The notes: generated from the letters alone by a model not told the origin. A stretch of DNA of 64,000 nucleotides from CAIWTU01 sp963815135 (GCA_963815135.1 CAWFFO010000009.1:1-64000); one strand, 5' to 3'; positions 47,044-56,748 are shown, counted from the first letter of the stretch. A program made the numbers and translations.

Positions 47044-47449
47044 TCTTTCTTGTTCTCGCTTGAAACTTGGTTCTTGTTTTTTTGGTGAATGAACGCTTTG
47101 ACCGGAAATATCAGCATCTTAACTTCTTCAACTGTGGACCCGACGCCGGTGACCATATTGATATGGGGACAGCGAAGCGGCTCTGCAGAAAATTTATTTA
47201 TCCAGGGTACCGTAAAGAGTTAAGAGATACTGACTTTTTTTCCATTATGTTCCGGGAAAACGTTTCAGGCTTCCTTCTCCATGGAAGGCTTGCTCACTGC
47301 GTCCGGACCCGGAATCGACAGATCATGCAGGTTGACAGTTTTCCTCTGCTTTTTTCGAATACCCCAGATATACAGACAATTTATTCTTTATGTATACAGT
47401 TTAATGCCTTCAGTCATGAATTGTCAATTCCGGCGTTTATATATGTAAT
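47044..47449. other. Intergenic stretch, no convincing gene
   Basis: A plus-strand frame from 47067 of 128 codons reads an irregular, Phe/His/Arg-rich peptide without a ribosome binding site or recognised domain. It is judged non-coding. Confidence 0.35.
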
Positions 47450-47638
47450 TTAGCGGGTTTTTCTGAGCGTCTCAGGGTGCGGGGAATAGAGATTCCTGAG
47501 ATGAATCGAGAGTTTTCTGATGGCTGCGGGCAAGGTGTCGGTAAAGACAAGGCAGGCTCCCTCGACAAGCAGAAGAATGATAACTGGGAGGGAAAGCAGA
47601 ACCACCATGAGTTTGAGCAACAGATTTATGATTTTCAT
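47450..47638 (-). CDS. Small membrane protein, hypothetical
   Basis: ATG 47638 has AAAGGGGAATACC upstream on the minus strand, a good ribosome binding site. The 62 residues start with a basic residue, then a long hydrophobic helix (LLKLMVVLLSLPVIILLLVE), a Cys, and a positively charged amphipathic tail ending in SPHPETLRKTR. It is a single-pass protein with the C-terminus probably in the cytoplasm. No family is recognised and no operon partner is seen. Confidence 0.5.
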   Translation of the reverse strand: MKIINLLLKLMVVLLSLPVIILLLVEGACLVFTDTLPAAIRKLSIHLRNLYSPHPETLRKTR

Positions 47639-48043
47639 GGTATTCCCCTTTGCTTTAGTTGTTAGCTGGCGTGATGAATGTTTTATAAATATTTAAAGTA
47701 CGTAAATAATATGCCATTATTCAGGAAAAAGTCCAGAAAATATTTAGAATAATAAAACGATTTGTGTAAAATTATAAAAAATAGAATGTTGTTATATAAA
47801 TAATAAAACAACACTATTCCGTTATCTTCAGTTGTCAACAAGTTTTGCGGGGATGGACGATATCGAAATTTTTTTGATGGCACAATTTGAAATGGAAAAA
47901 TTTTTAAACAGAACGGAGGTAGTAGATAGGAGAGGGGATTAAGGAAAAAATGATTCCGTATCTGCTCCATATATCCTTTACTTTGTGTTTCTCGTTATGC
48001 ATTTGAAACCGATACATTGATTTGTAAAGAAGGTGTTGTCTTT
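47639..48043. other. AT-rich intergenic stretch
   Basis: The stretch is very AT-rich with A/T runs (for example around 47750-47815) and no ribosome binding site, RNA gene or clear repeat. It may hold divergent promoters. Confidence 0.4.
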
Positions 48044-48224
48044 ATGGGCGCGACTATGCCCGAAGTACAGATAGCATCAAAAGAACAGGCTGGATGAATA
48101 TGCTTCAATTATCATCAGTGTCAACGACCGGATATACAGATTCTGCCGTGAAGAGTTCATTGACAGCATTCGCTTCGAGAGCGGAGGAGTTAAAAAGATC
48201 GAGAGGCTTGACTGCGGTAATTGA
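48044..48224 (+). pseudogene. Frameshifted small ORF or gene remnant
   Basis: From ATG 48044 the frame reads MGATMPEVQIASKEQAG and stops. From about 48085 the next frame reads a protein-like stretch, NRLDEYASIIISVNDRIYRF, and continues with CREEFIDSIRFESGGVKKIE to a stop at 48224. One indel near 48085 would make a roughly 60-residue protein. No family is recognised. Confidence 0.3.
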
Positions 48225-48344
48225 AAACTGAAGCTGTCTTGACTTATTTTCATTGAAGCCTTAAACTTTCAGTCGCATTCAGGGTTGCATCAGGGCTCAC
48301 CATTATTTCGTTTTACCTCAAATACCATTTACAGGAGTAATCCC

Positions 48345-49424
48345 ATGTATATCGTTATTCTTGCAGGCGGTTCCGGGACACGTTTCTGGCCTCTTTCCCG
48401 AGGCAGAAATCCAAAGCAGCTGATGTCGATACTGGGCGGGAAATCAATGCTGCAACGCACTGTGGAGAGGGTATTGCCACTTTCTCCGAAGCGGGTACTG
48501 GTGGTTACCAATGCGATGCAGGCCGCGGAAACCAGAAAGCAGCTGCAGCCTTACATGACCGGCGTCCCGATCGAAATCGTAGAGGAGCCAGTGGGACGCA
48601 ATACCGCTCCGGCAATTGGACTTGCTGCGGCCATAATCAGGCATAACGATCCGGACGGATTGATGGTGGTTCTTCCCGCAGATCATTATATTACCGATGA
48701 AGCGGAATTCCGGAATACTTTGCAAAGCGGAATGACTGCCGCGATGGACGGCTTTCTCCTGACTATGGGGATAGTGCCGAACCGTCCCGAAACGGGATAC
48801 GGTTATATAGAGGTCAATGCCACGGATGGCGAAACGAACCGATACCCGGTCAAGAGATTCGTTGAAAAACCGGACATGGTGAAGGCGCTCGAGTTTCTGG
48901 AAGCAGGCAACTTTTACTGGAATAGCGGTATGTTCATGTGGCGGGTCGATGTGATCCTGGAGCGGATGAAAGAGTATATGGCTCCTTTGGCCTCCGCTCT
49001 CGAAAGTATAAGTTTTCCAGGCAAAAGCTGGGAAATGTCCGATCTGAAACCGCAGATTGACGCTATTTATCAGGAGATTTCAGGAGAGTCCATAGATTAT
49101 GGAATCATGGAAAAGGCTGACAATGTTGTTATGTTGCCTTGCTCCTTCGGCTGGAGTGATGTGGGAAGCTGGGACGCCCTGCCGGAAGTTGCCGACAATG
49201 ATGGCGCAGGAAATGTTGTCATCAACGCAGGTGAATTTTTGAATTTTGATTCGAGTGGTTGTATTGTGTATGGCGGAGATAAGCTCGTGGCGCTTCTCGG
49301 TGTGGATGATCTGGTCGTAGTGAATGCTGCAGATGCACTTTTGTTGTGTCGTAAGGGGCGGACCCAGGAAATAAGGAAAATAGTGGAAGAGCTGAAAAAT
49401 CGCGGACTGAATGAGTTTCTTTAA
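48345..49424 (+). CDS. Mannose-1-phosphate guanylyltransferase
   Basis: Makes GDP-mannose for surface polysaccharides. ATG 48345 follows ACAGGAG, and the family signature begins at once: VILAGGSGTRFWPLSRGRNP with the nucleotide-binding loop. Further motifs are EEPVGRNTAPAIGLAA, VLPADHYITDE, ETGYGYIEV, VKRFVEKPD, FYWNSGMFMWR and SFGWSDVGSWDALPE. The length of 359 residues means it lacks the C-terminal phosphomannose isomerase domain of bifunctional ManC enzymes. It is followed closely by the YchF-like gene. Confidence 0.92.
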   Translation: MYIVILAGGSGTRFWPLSRGRNPKQLMSILGGKSMLQRTVERVLPLSPKRVLVVTNAMQAAETRKQLQPYMTGVPIEIVEEPVGRNTAPAIGLAAAIIRHNDPDGLMVVLPADHYITDEAEFRNTLQSGMTAAMDGFLLTMGIVPNRPETGYGYIEVNATDGETNRYPVKRFVEKPDMVKALEFLEAGNFYWNSGMFMWRVDVILERMKEYMAPLASALESISFPGKSWEMSDLKPQIDAIYQEISGESIDYGIMEKADNVVMLPCSFGWSDVGSWDALPEVADNDGAGNVVINAGEFLNFDSSGCIVYGGDKLVALLGVDDLVVVNAADALLLCRKGRTQEIRKIVEELKNRGLNEFL

Positions 49425-49456
49425 TCGGTGTCCAATTTTGAAAGCGGGAGTGCAAT

Positions 49457-50494
49457 ATGAAAATTGCCTTGCTGGGGTTGCCCCAATCAGGGAAACGAAC
49501 CCTTTTTTCACTTCTGACCGGCCGGGAGGTTTCCGAGCATCGCGGTGAAGGCGAATCCGTTGAGGGTGTGGCGCCGATCAAGGATCCGCGTGTGGACATA
49601 ATCGCCGGCATAGCCAGGCCGGAGAAAGTCAAGTATGCCGAGAACAAGATAGTGCTCTGTCCTGATCTCGTGGAGGGATCCGGCAAACGGGACTGGCTGG
49701 ATGCCGCGCGCCGCTGTGACCTGCTCTGCATGGTAGTCAGGGCGTTCACATCCGAACACATCTATCATCCGGCGGGCTCGGTTGATTCCCAACGTGACCG
49801 GATGACACTCAATACCGAGCTACTCCTTGCAGACCTGGAGCTTATCGAAAAAAGACTTGAAAGGATAGCGAAGGAAAAGAAGTCCGGACGCACACCTGCA
49901 CAATTAAAGGAGGAAGAGACCCTCTTGAAGTGCCGAGAAGCCATAGAGGCGGAAAAAAGCATCAGTTCGCTTGGACTGGAGCAGGAAGAGCTGGTTTCGG
50001 TAAAGAGTCTGAACCTTGTAACGCTGATGCCGCTACTGTGGGTTTATAATGTCGACGAAGAAAAGGTTGCCGATAACAGGGATGACAACGAAGGGATCTT
50101 TACCGTTTCCGCACTTATTGAGAAAGAAATCATGGCTATGGATGATTCCGGGGACAGAAAAGATTACATGGAAGCCCTCGGGCTGAGTTCTTCCGGGCTG
50201 GACCGGCTAAATTCGGCTGCTTACGACAAGCTCGGTCTTATGTCTTTCTATACCATGGGAAAAGATGAAGTGCGGGCCTGGACGATTCGCAAGGAATCCG
50301 CGGCTCCCGCCGCCGGAGGCAAGATACATAGTGATATAGAACGGGGATTCATCCGTGTGGAAATCATCAAATACGACGACCTTGTCAGCGCCGGCAGCGA
50401 GGCTGCCGTCAAGGCGCAGGGCAAGGCACTTCTCAAGGGAAGGGATTACGTCATCGAAGACGGCGATATCTGCAATTTCAGATTCAATGTATAG
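49457..50494 (+). CDS. YchF/Obg-related P-loop NTPase, divergent
   Basis: The start resembles YchF (MKIALLGLPQSGKRTLF), with the P-loop GLPQSGKRT where canonical YchF has GxxNVGKST, so the Ser of the Mg site is Arg. The G4 position reads NVDEEKV, an NxxE form like the ATP-preferring YchF group. A coiled-coil insert (LELIEKRLERIAKEKKSGRT) and a C-terminal TGS-like part (RGFIRVEIIKYDDLVSAGSE to GDYCNFRF-type ending DGDICNFRFNV) complete the family plan. At 345 residues it is a little short. It may be a specialised paralogue of YchF; its role is unknown. Confidence 0.8.
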   Translation: MKIALLGLPQSGKRTLFSLLTGREVSEHRGEGESVEGVAPIKDPRVDIIAGIARPEKVKYAENKIVLCPDLVEGSGKRDWLDAARRCDLLCMVVRAFTSEHIYHPAGSVDSQRDRMTLNTELLLADLELIEKRLERIAKEKKSGRTPAQLKEEETLLKCREAIEAEKSISSLGLEQEELVSVKSLNLVTLMPLLWVYNVDEEKVADNRDDNEGIFTVSALIEKEIMAMDDSGDRKDYMEALGLSSSGLDRLNSAAYDKLGLMSFYTMGKDEVRAWTIRKESAAPAAGGKIHSDIERGFIRVEIIKYDDLVSAGSEAAVKAQGKALLKGRDYVIEDGDICNFRFNV

Positions 50495-50528
50495 AAAAAG
50501 GCGGCCCTTTCAGGGGGCCGCCTTTTTT
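50495..50528. terminator. Intrinsic terminator between the YchF-like gene and mglA
   Basis: AAAAAGGCGGCCC and its complement (GGGCCGCCTTTTTT) form a stable stem with A- and T-runs on either side, so it can serve both convergent genes. Confidence 0.82.
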
Positions 50529-50549
50529 GTAGTAGTCTTTCAACTGGTT

Positions 50550-51137
50550 TTATTTGCCCTTTTTGAGATCTATCAATATCAGTTTGGCTATGGCTTTCAA
50601 TGTTTCGAACACACCCTCGCCGACAGTTGCGCACGCCTCGAAATCGGGAACGCCGGAAGGGTTCAGGTCGTTGCGCAGTTCCTCGACGGAGATGATATTG
50701 GGCAGGTCCCGTTTATTGTACTGTATGACGAATGGTAACTTGTCAAGGTCATAGCCCTGTTCTTTCAGGTTTATGTTCAGATTGTCCAGGGACTCTATGT
50801 TTGCGTCAACACGTTCTTCCTGAGAATCCGCAACAAACACGACACCGTCGACGCCCTTGAGAATAAGCTTCCTTGACGCGTCGTAGAAAACCTGGCCAGG
50901 AACGGTATAAAGGTGGAAACGGGTCTTGAATCCCTTGATCTCTCCCAACGCAAGCGGCAGGAAGTCAAAGAAAAGGGTCCGCTCGGTTTCGGTTGCGAGG
51001 CTTATCATTTTCCCCTTTGCCTCGGGAGCAGTCTTGTTGAAAATAAACTGGAGGTTTGTTGTCTTGCCGCAAAGACCCGGTCCGTAATAAACGATTTTGC
51101 AGTTGATCTCACGTGAGGCGTAATTGATGAAGGACAT
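50550..51137 (-). CDS. mglA: MglA-type Ras-like small GTPase (polarity/motility)
   Basis: Single-domain G protein with P-loop VYYGPGLCGKTTNLQFI, the MglA-type switch II RFHLYTVPGQVFYDASRKLI (TVPGQ replacing DxxG) and G4 IQYNKRDLPN. Length of 195 residues is normal. In Myxococcus it sets cell polarity for gliding and type IV pili with its GAP MglB, which is encoded immediately upstream on the same strand (15 bp apart). In Geobacter-like cells a role in pilus or motility polarity is inferred. Confidence 0.93.
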   Translation of the reverse strand: MSFINYASREINCKIVYYGPGLCGKTTNLQFIFNKTAPEAKGKMISLATETERTLFFDFLPLALGEIKGFKTRFHLYTVPGQVFYDASRKLILKGVDGVVFVADSQEERVDANIESLDNLNINLKEQGYDLDKLPFVIQYNKRDLPNIISVEELRNDLNPSGVPDFEACATVGEGVFETLKAIAKLILIDLKKGK

Positions 51138-51152
51138 CCGGTAATACCTCTT

Positions 51153-51644
51153 TTAGCTAAAAAGATTATCTATGTCATCGTCGGTAATTTCGGCAAATGG
51201 GAATGTGCTGTCGCCGCTTTTTTCTTTTTCCTCGGCCCTTTTCATGAGCTCATTAAAAATAGCAGTCAATTCTTCAGATGCCTTTTTGACGCGCAGGCGC
51301 ACCAGCCCGAGAGATGACCGGGTATCGAAAAGCACAACGAGGATAACTCTGCCGCCGACTATGGAGATATGGAGATTATCCTTTTCGCCTTCATGAAAAA
51401 GAATCGAAAATTCCTTTTCCCCGATAAGCTTGGCCAGTCCCCCTGTTGCCGCGATATTTCCCGCAGTAAGTGAGGCCAGAGAAGTTGTGTCGAACCGTTC
51501 CGTTTCTCCCACGCCTGATATCAACTGACCGTTTTTGTCGACCAGGAATATGACCTTGGAGTTGGCTTCCCGTAGAAGTTTCTCAATAATATAATTAATT
51601 TTTTTGTATTCTTCTTCGTACATCACCATCTGAGGAGTCGGCAT
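51153..51644 (-). CDS. mglB: MglB-type roadblock/LC7 GTPase-activating protein
   Basis: Roadblock/LC7 fold: NYIIEKLLREANSKVIFLVD, NGQLISGVGETERFDTTSLA and VGGRVILVVLFDTRSSLGLV. It partners MglA as GAP. Length of 163 residues is typical, with an acidic C-terminal tail ending in ITDDDIDNLFS. Start 51644 is used, though a second Met lies 6 residues on. It sits 15 bp upstream of mglA and downstream of the nifJ terminator. Confidence 0.9.
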   Translation of the reverse strand: MPTPQMVMYEEEYKKINYIIEKLLREANSKVIFLVDKNGQLISGVGETERFDTTSLASLTAGNIAATGGLAKLIGEKEFSILFHEGEKDNLHISIVGGRVILVVLFDTRSSLGLVRLRVKKASEELTAIFNELMKRAEEKEKSGDSTFPFAEITDDDIDNLFS

Positions 51645-51761
51645 GGCTCACACCTCTTGAGCTGCGGAAAATTTTGTGACATCATTAATGCAGCGGCTAA
51701 TTTTATAACAGAACTATCCTGTTATTTCAAGATATTAAATGCCCGTAAGCTTCATAAGCAG

Positions 51762-51801
51762 AAAAAGGCCCACGCAGGATGCTCTGAGCTTGGGCCTTTT
51801 T
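51762..51801 (-). terminator. Intrinsic terminator after nifJ
   Basis: AAAAAGGCCCA / TGGGCCTTTTT with an 18-base internal loop region. On the minus strand the T-run follows the stem, ending the nifJ transcript before mglB. Confidence 0.75.
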
Positions 51802-51857
51802 CTACTTTTCACTTGAAATCCGGCAACGAACGATTGCCGGCTTATAAGTCTGCTGTT

Positions 51858-54800
51858 TTACTTTTCTGTCTTCGTCTCAAAAGACATTGCCGCCAGCTTT
51901 TCGTAAAAAGAAAACTTTCTGGCAGTCCAGTTGTTTGCTTTATTCATAAGCTCTACAGCTGCTTCCGGGTTGTTCTTCTTCAGCACGCGGTAGCGGTTCT
52001 CCCCGTATGCATATTCCTCGAAGGAGATGGTTGGCGACTTGCTGTCCAGCGTGAGCGGGTTTGCTCCTTCCGCGGCCAAGGCCGGGTTGAAACGGAAAAG
52101 GGGCCAGTGTCCGCAGGCTACGGCTTTTTTCTGTTCATCCACGGCAGTGGTCATGTTTATGCCGTGTGCAATGCAGTGCGAGTAAGCCAGGATGAGAGAC
52201 GGACCATTAAAGGCCTCTGCCTCCAGAAATGCCTTTACTGCCTGTGCCGGGTTGGAAAGTGCAACGGAGGCCACATAACAGGTGCCGTAAGACATGGCCA
52301 TCATTCCCAGGTCCTTTTTCGGCATTATCTTGCCACCGGCGGCAAATTGGGCAACCGCGCCGAGCGGAGTCGCTTTCGATGCCTGACCGCCGGTATTGGA
52401 ATAAACTTCAGTGTCGAGAACCAGAAGGTTAACATTTTTGCCCGAGGCGATAACGTGGTCGAGGCCGCCGTATCCGATGTCGTAAGCCCATCCGTCGCCG
52501 CCGACAATCCATACAGATTTCTTGACCAGATAGTCGGCAACTGCAAGAAGCCGTTTTGCAGTTTTTTCGGGGCACTTGCCGAGGATTGCCTTCAATTGAT
52601 CGATGCGGTTACGCTGGGTTTCTATACCCGACTGGTCGGATTGGTCTGCGTTTCTTATTTCCGCCACCAGTTTTCCGATTTCCGGGCAGGAAGGGCATGA
52701 ACAATTGTCGAGTTCATCCAGCAGTTCCAATGCCATCTGGCTGAACTTGTCAACGGCAAGACGCATTCCGTAGCCGAACTCGGCGTTATCCTCGAACAAT
52801 GAGTTGGACCAGCTGGGACCTCTTCCGTCAGCCCTTTGCGCCCATGGCGTGGTCGGCAGATTGCCGCCGTAGATGGATGAACAGCCGGTCGCGTTGGCAA
52901 TCAGGGTCCGGTCCCCGAAGAGTTGGGAAAGAAGCTTCAGATAGGGAGTTTCTCCGCAGCCTGCGCAGGCGCCCGAGAATTCGAACAAAGGCCTTACGAG
53001 CTGGCAGCCACGCAGCGAATCAAGCTTTACCTGGGTCGGGTCAACATCCGGGATTGAGAGGAAAAACTCGAAGTTGGCTGCTTCCTGTGCCCGCAATGGA
53101 GGTTGGAATGTCATGTCGATTGCCTTGTGATAAGGATTTTCCTTGTCTTTGGCAGGACAATTGTAAGAGCACGCGCCGCAACCTGTGCAGTCTTCAGGCG
53201 CTACCTGTATGGTAAGTTTTTTCCCTTTCATTTCAGGGATTTTGCAATCTACCGATTTAAAGGTTTCCGGAGCATCCTTCAGCAGAGATGGATCGTATGC
53301 CTTCAGCCGGATTGTTGCATGCGGGCAGACAAAGGAGCAGATGCCGCACTGGATGCAGAGTTTTTCGTCCCATACCGGGATCTCGATGGCTATATTGCGT
53401 TTCTCGAACTGGGAAGTTGCCGTGGGGAAAGTCCCGTCGGCCGGCATTTTTGATACCGGCAGCTGGTCTCCGAGACCTGCGATGATGGTGGCCGTGACAT
53501 CCTTGACGAAGGCCGGAGCGTTGTCCCCGACAACCGGCGGTTTTTTAATTTTGCTGGTGACGTCGGCAGGGACCTTGACTTCAGTCAGGTTTTCGAGACC
53601 GGCCTCTACCGCCTTGTAATTCATGGCGACAACCTTCTCTCCTGCTTTTCCGTATGTCTTCCTGATGGCGTCTTTGATATGCTCGATTGCCGTATCCAGA
53701 GGTATAATGCTGGATATCTTGAAGAAAGCCGTCTGCATGATCACGTTGATGCGGGGACCGAGGCCTATTTCATTGCCAAGCCGTACCCCGTCGATGACGA
53801 AGAACTTAAGCTTCTTGTCGATAATCTGCTTCTGCACGTCGGCCGGGATATTGTCCCAGACTTCGGAAGCGTCGTAAGGGGAGTTGAGAAGGAATGTCGC
53901 CCCTTTCTTGGCTTTTGACAGCATGTCGTATTTCTCCAGGAAGGAGAAGTTGTGGCAGGCTATGAAGTCGGCTTCCTGGACAAGGTAGGGGGCCCGTATG
54001 TAGTTTTTGCCAAAGCGCAGATGCGAAGTGGTTATAGAGCCGGCCTTCTTGGAATCGTAAACAAAGTAAGCCTGGGCATTGTTTTCGGTCAGTTCGGCAA
54101 TGATCTTGATTGAGTTCTTGTTGGCTCCAACAGTTCCGTCCGAGCCGAGACCGAAGAACATGGCCTGGTAAATCCCCTGCATCGGATTGAAATAGTCCGG
54201 GTCATAGTCGAGGCTGCAACCGGTAACATCTTCATTAATGCCCACAACAAAGTGATTCTTCGGCTTCGGTGCGTCCAGATTTTCATATACCGCTTTGACC
54301 TGGGCCGGAGTGAATTCCTTGGACCCGAGGGCGTAGCGCCCCCCAACGATAGTCGGGTAGCCTTCGAAACGGAATTTGTCGTCGGCCATGGCCTCTCCGA
54401 TGGCGGTGCGGACATCGAGGTAAAGCGGTTCGCCCAGGGCGCCCGGTTCCTTGGTCCGGTCAAGCACGGCGATTTTCTTTACGGATTTGGGCAGGGCGGC
54501 GATAAATGCATCGATAGGGAACGGCCGATAGAGGCGAACCTTCAGTACCCCGACTTTTTCCCCTTTTTCGACGAGGTTTTCAACGGTTTCATGGACTGTG
54601 TCGGCACCCGAACCCATGATTACGATTACCTTGTCAGCGTCTGGAGCACCGACGTAATCCACCAGTTTGTACTGCCGGCCGGTCAGTCCTGCGAATCTGG
54701 CCATCTCTTCTTCCACGATTTCGATGCACTTCGGATAGTAGGGATTTACGGTTTCCCTTCCCTGGAAATAGACGTCAGGATTCTGCGCCGTGCCGCGCAG

Positions 54801-55442
54801 GACCGGGTGATCCGGGGTAAGTGCGCGGGACTTGTGCGCCGCAACCAGTTCCTCGTCAAGCATGGCGCTCATATCGTCATAGGTGAGTTCTTCCACCTTG
54901 AGAACTTCATGGGAGGTGCGGAACCCGTCGAAGAAATGCAGGAAAGGCACTCTAGATCTGAGGGTCGCTGCCTGGGAAATAAGGGCGAAATCCATGACTT
55001 CCTGGGCGTTGTTAGAGCAAATCATGGCCCAGCCCGTCGAGCGGCAGGCCATTACATCGGAATGGTCACCGAAAATAGAGAGCGCCTGGGCCGCGATGGA
55101 TCGCGCGGAGACGTGAAAAACGGTCGGGGTAAGCTCACCTGCTATTTTGAACATGTTCGGTATCATGAGGAGAAGGCCCTGGCTTGCCGTAAAAGTGGTA
55201 GTCAGCGCGCCTGCCTGAAGTGCTCCATGCACGGCGCCGGCCGCTCCTCCCTCGGACTGCAGCTCAACGACTTGCGGAACCGTTCCCCAGATATTTTTTT
55301 CCCCATGTGCGCTTTTCGCATCGGATATCTCTCCCATTACTGATGAAGGTGTTATGGGATAAATTGCTATAACTTCGTTTGTCGCATGGGCTACATGGGC
55401 AGCCGCCGTGTTTCCGTCTATCGTGATTTTTCTGCGTGTCAT
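51858..55442 (-). CDS. nifJ: Pyruvate:ferredoxin (flavodoxin) oxidoreductase, single-chain
   Basis: Converts pyruvate and CoA to acetyl-CoA and CO2, reducing ferredoxin, central to anaerobic metabolism. The roughly 1,194 residues carry domain I (HATNEVIAIYPITPSSVMGE), the CoA/II region, and two 4Fe-4S clusters at about residues 690-760 (CIQCGICSFVCPHATIR and CTGCGACSYNCPAKD). A ThDP domain with the proximal cluster follows (SGACAGCGETPYLKLLSQLF; VGGDGWAYDIGYGG; DTEVYSNTGGQ). ATG 55442 follows GGAGAAAGT on the minus strand. It stands between recR and mglB, an order I associate with Geobacter. Confidence 0.96.
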   Translation of the reverse strand: MTRRKITIDGNTAAAHVAHATNEVIAIYPITPSSVMGEISDAKSAHGEKNIWGTVPQVVELQSEGGAAGAVHGALQAGALTTTFTASQGLLLMIPNMFKIAGELTPTVFHVSARSIAAQALSIFGDHSDVMACRSTGWAMICSNNAQEVMDFALISQAATLRSRVPFLHFFDGFRTSHEVLKVEELTYDDMSAMLDEELVAAHKSRALTPDHPVLRGTAQNPDVYFQGRETVNPYYPKCIEIVEEEMARFAGLTGRQYKLVDYVGAPDADKVIVIMGSGADTVHETVENLVEKGEKVGVLKVRLYRPFPIDAFIAALPKSVKKIAVLDRTKEPGALGEPLYLDVRTAIGEAMADDKFRFEGYPTIVGGRYALGSKEFTPAQVKAVYENLDAPKPKNHFVVGINEDVTGCSLDYDPDYFNPMQGIYQAMFFGLGSDGTVGANKNSIKIIAELTENNAQAYFVYDSKKAGSITTSHLRFGKNYIRAPYLVQEADFIACHNFSFLEKYDMLSKAKKGATFLLNSPYDASEVWDNIPADVQKQIIDKKLKFFVIDGVRLGNEIGLGPRINVIMQTAFFKISSIIPLDTAIEHIKDAIRKTYGKAGEKVVAMNYKAVEAGLENLTEVKVPADVTSKIKKPPVVGDNAPAFVKDVTATIIAGLGDQLPVSKMPADGTFPTATSQFEKRNIAIEIPVWDEKLCIQCGICSFVCPHATIRLKAYDPSLLKDAPETFKSVDCKIPEMKGKKLTIQVAPEDCTGCGACSYNCPAKDKENPYHKAIDMTFQPPLRAQEAANFEFFLSIPDVDPTQVKLDSLRGCQLVRPLFEFSGACAGCGETPYLKLLSQLFGDRTLIANATGCSSIYGGNLPTTPWAQRADGRGPSWSNSLFEDNAEFGYGMRLAVDKFSQMALELLDELDNCSCPSCPEIGKLVAEIRNADQSDQSGIETQRNRIDQLKAILGKCPEKTAKRLLAVADYLVKKSVWIVGGDGWAYDIGYGGLDHVIASGKNVNLLVLDTEVYSNTGGQASKATPLGAVAQFAAGGKIMPKKDLGMMAMSYGTCYVASVALSNPAQAVKAFLEAEAFNGPSLILAYSHCIAHGINMTTAVDEQKKAVACGHWPLFRFNPALAAEGANPLTLDSKSPTISFEEYAYGENRYRVLKKNNPEAAVELMNKANNWTARKFSFYEKLAAMSFETKTEK

Positions 55443-55607
55443 ACTTTCTCCTTCCATAAAATACGGTTTTCACCAATAATTCGATGCAAAATGATGTTAT
55501 CCTTTAAAATTAAGATTCCGTTTCAAAACCACATGTTTCAAAATCGCAATTTGTACTTGTCCATCATACTTCCATCTGCTTTCTTAATTGAACGACAGGA
55601 AGAATAA

Positions 55608-56201
55608 TTATAATTCGTTTCTGCCTTCAACGGCTTTCTGGACTGTTGCAGCATCGACATATTCGAGATCGCTGCCGAGAGGAATCCCGTAGGCCAGTCT
55701 GGTGACTTTTACTCCCAGGGGTTTGACCAGCCTGGTAAGGTAAAGTGCGGTCGCTTCGCCTTCGACTGTGAAATTGGTTGCGATCAGAACCTCGAGAATA
55801 TTCCCTTTCTTGAGCCGGTCAAGCAACTCGTCAATCTTCAGGTTAGACGGCATGACTCCGCTCAAAGGTGACAGTGCGCCGTGAAGAACGTGATAGCGTC
55901 CCCTGAAGGCGCCGCTTCTTTCCATTGCCAGCATATCCTGTGGTTCCTCAACTACGCAGATAGAAGTATCGTCCCTGTCATCCGAACAAATGCGGCAGGG
56001 ATCGTCTTCCGTAATGCCGAAGCAGACTGAACAGAATCTGACGCTATGTTGAACTTCAACCAGGCTATCGGCCAGGACGCGGCAGTTTTCAGGAGTCTTC
56101 AATAGATGAAAGGCCAGTCTGAGAGCAGTTTTTTCTCCCACTCCGGGCAATTTTTTCAATTCTCCGACGAGTTTGTTAAATGAGCGTGAAAAATGTATCA
56201 T
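55608..56201 (-). CDS. recR: Recombination mediator RecR
   Basis: Loads RecA on gapped DNA with RecO/RecF. Helix-hairpin-helix at the N-terminus (LVGELKKLPGVGEKTALRLA), zinc finger CSVCFGITEDDPCRIC, Toprim domain (ICVVEEPQDMLAMERSG, VLIATNFTVEGEATALYL) and the C-terminal Walker-like RLAYGIPLGSDLEYVDAAT. Length of 197 residues is normal. It lies upstream of nifJ and downstream of ybaB, as in many bacteria. Confidence 0.95.
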   Translation of the reverse strand: MIHFSRSFNKLVGELKKLPGVGEKTALRLAFHLLKTPENCRVLADSLVEVQHSVRFCSVCFGITEDDPCRICSDDRDDTSICVVEEPQDMLAMERSGAFRGRYHVLHGALSPLSGVMPSNLKIDELLDRLKKGNILEVLIATNFTVEGEATALYLTRLVKPLGVKVTRLAYGIPLGSDLEYVDAATVQKAVEGRNEL

Positions 56202-56654
56202 AATATTTAGGGTGAACGATCACTATAACATATCAAACGGTGTTTGTTAATATTAAATTTCCCCCAGTTTCTTCCGGCTACGTAAAACGGCAACAGTGAA
56301 ACTAAAAAAGTGTTTGAAAAAAATGTAAACGGAAAAATTGTATATAAAAGACTAAAAAAGAACACTTGAAGGATGTAAGGAGGCGGGAAAGCGCATATAC
56401 GGCGGGAAAATATAATCGCGACCCTGTGTCCCGCGGGGTTCCCGGCGCCGGGGTGCGTGTTGCGTGGAGATATGTTTGCCGATAACTCAAATGTGGCGAT
56501 ATATTTATTATAAATAAACTTTATTTTTGTGAGCCCCATATGCACCTCGTTGTGATAAGGAGCACTATCAGCAAGTTGCGGTGTTGTTCTTAATTCCGGT
56601 ACGGAATGCTATTTTAAATAATAATAAAATATTGTCAATAGAATTTTGTTTTAA
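56202..56654. other. Intergenic region upstream of recR
   Basis: The stretch is AT-rich with no believable gene; the frames here are Phe-rich on the minus strand and lack ribosome binding sites. It separates recR from the ybaB-dnaX unit, so recR probably has its own promoter here. Confidence 0.4.
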
Positions 56655-56694
56655 AAAAAACAGGAAAGATCCTCGGGGGATTTTTCCTGTTTTT
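56655..56694 (-). terminator. Intrinsic terminator after ybaB
   Basis: AAACAGGAAA(A/G)ATCC and its complement form a stem around a TCGG loop; on the minus strand it ends in a long T-run. It closes the dnaX-ybaB transcript. Confidence 0.7.
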
Positions 56695-56748
56695 CTTGCG
56701 GTCTGTGCTATGGAATTATGTCGGGGTGTCCGGGGTGAGGCGATGATT

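Noticed and set aside
47067..47453. 128-codon plus-strand frame
   Set aside because: No ribosome binding site, irregular composition and no recognised domain; it follows a terminator and overlaps the small minus-strand gene by only a few bases.
54252..55343. 363-codon plus-strand frame opposite nifJ
   Set aside because: It lies wholly inside nifJ, has no ribosome binding site or recognised domain, and is the antisense shadow of a well-supported gene.
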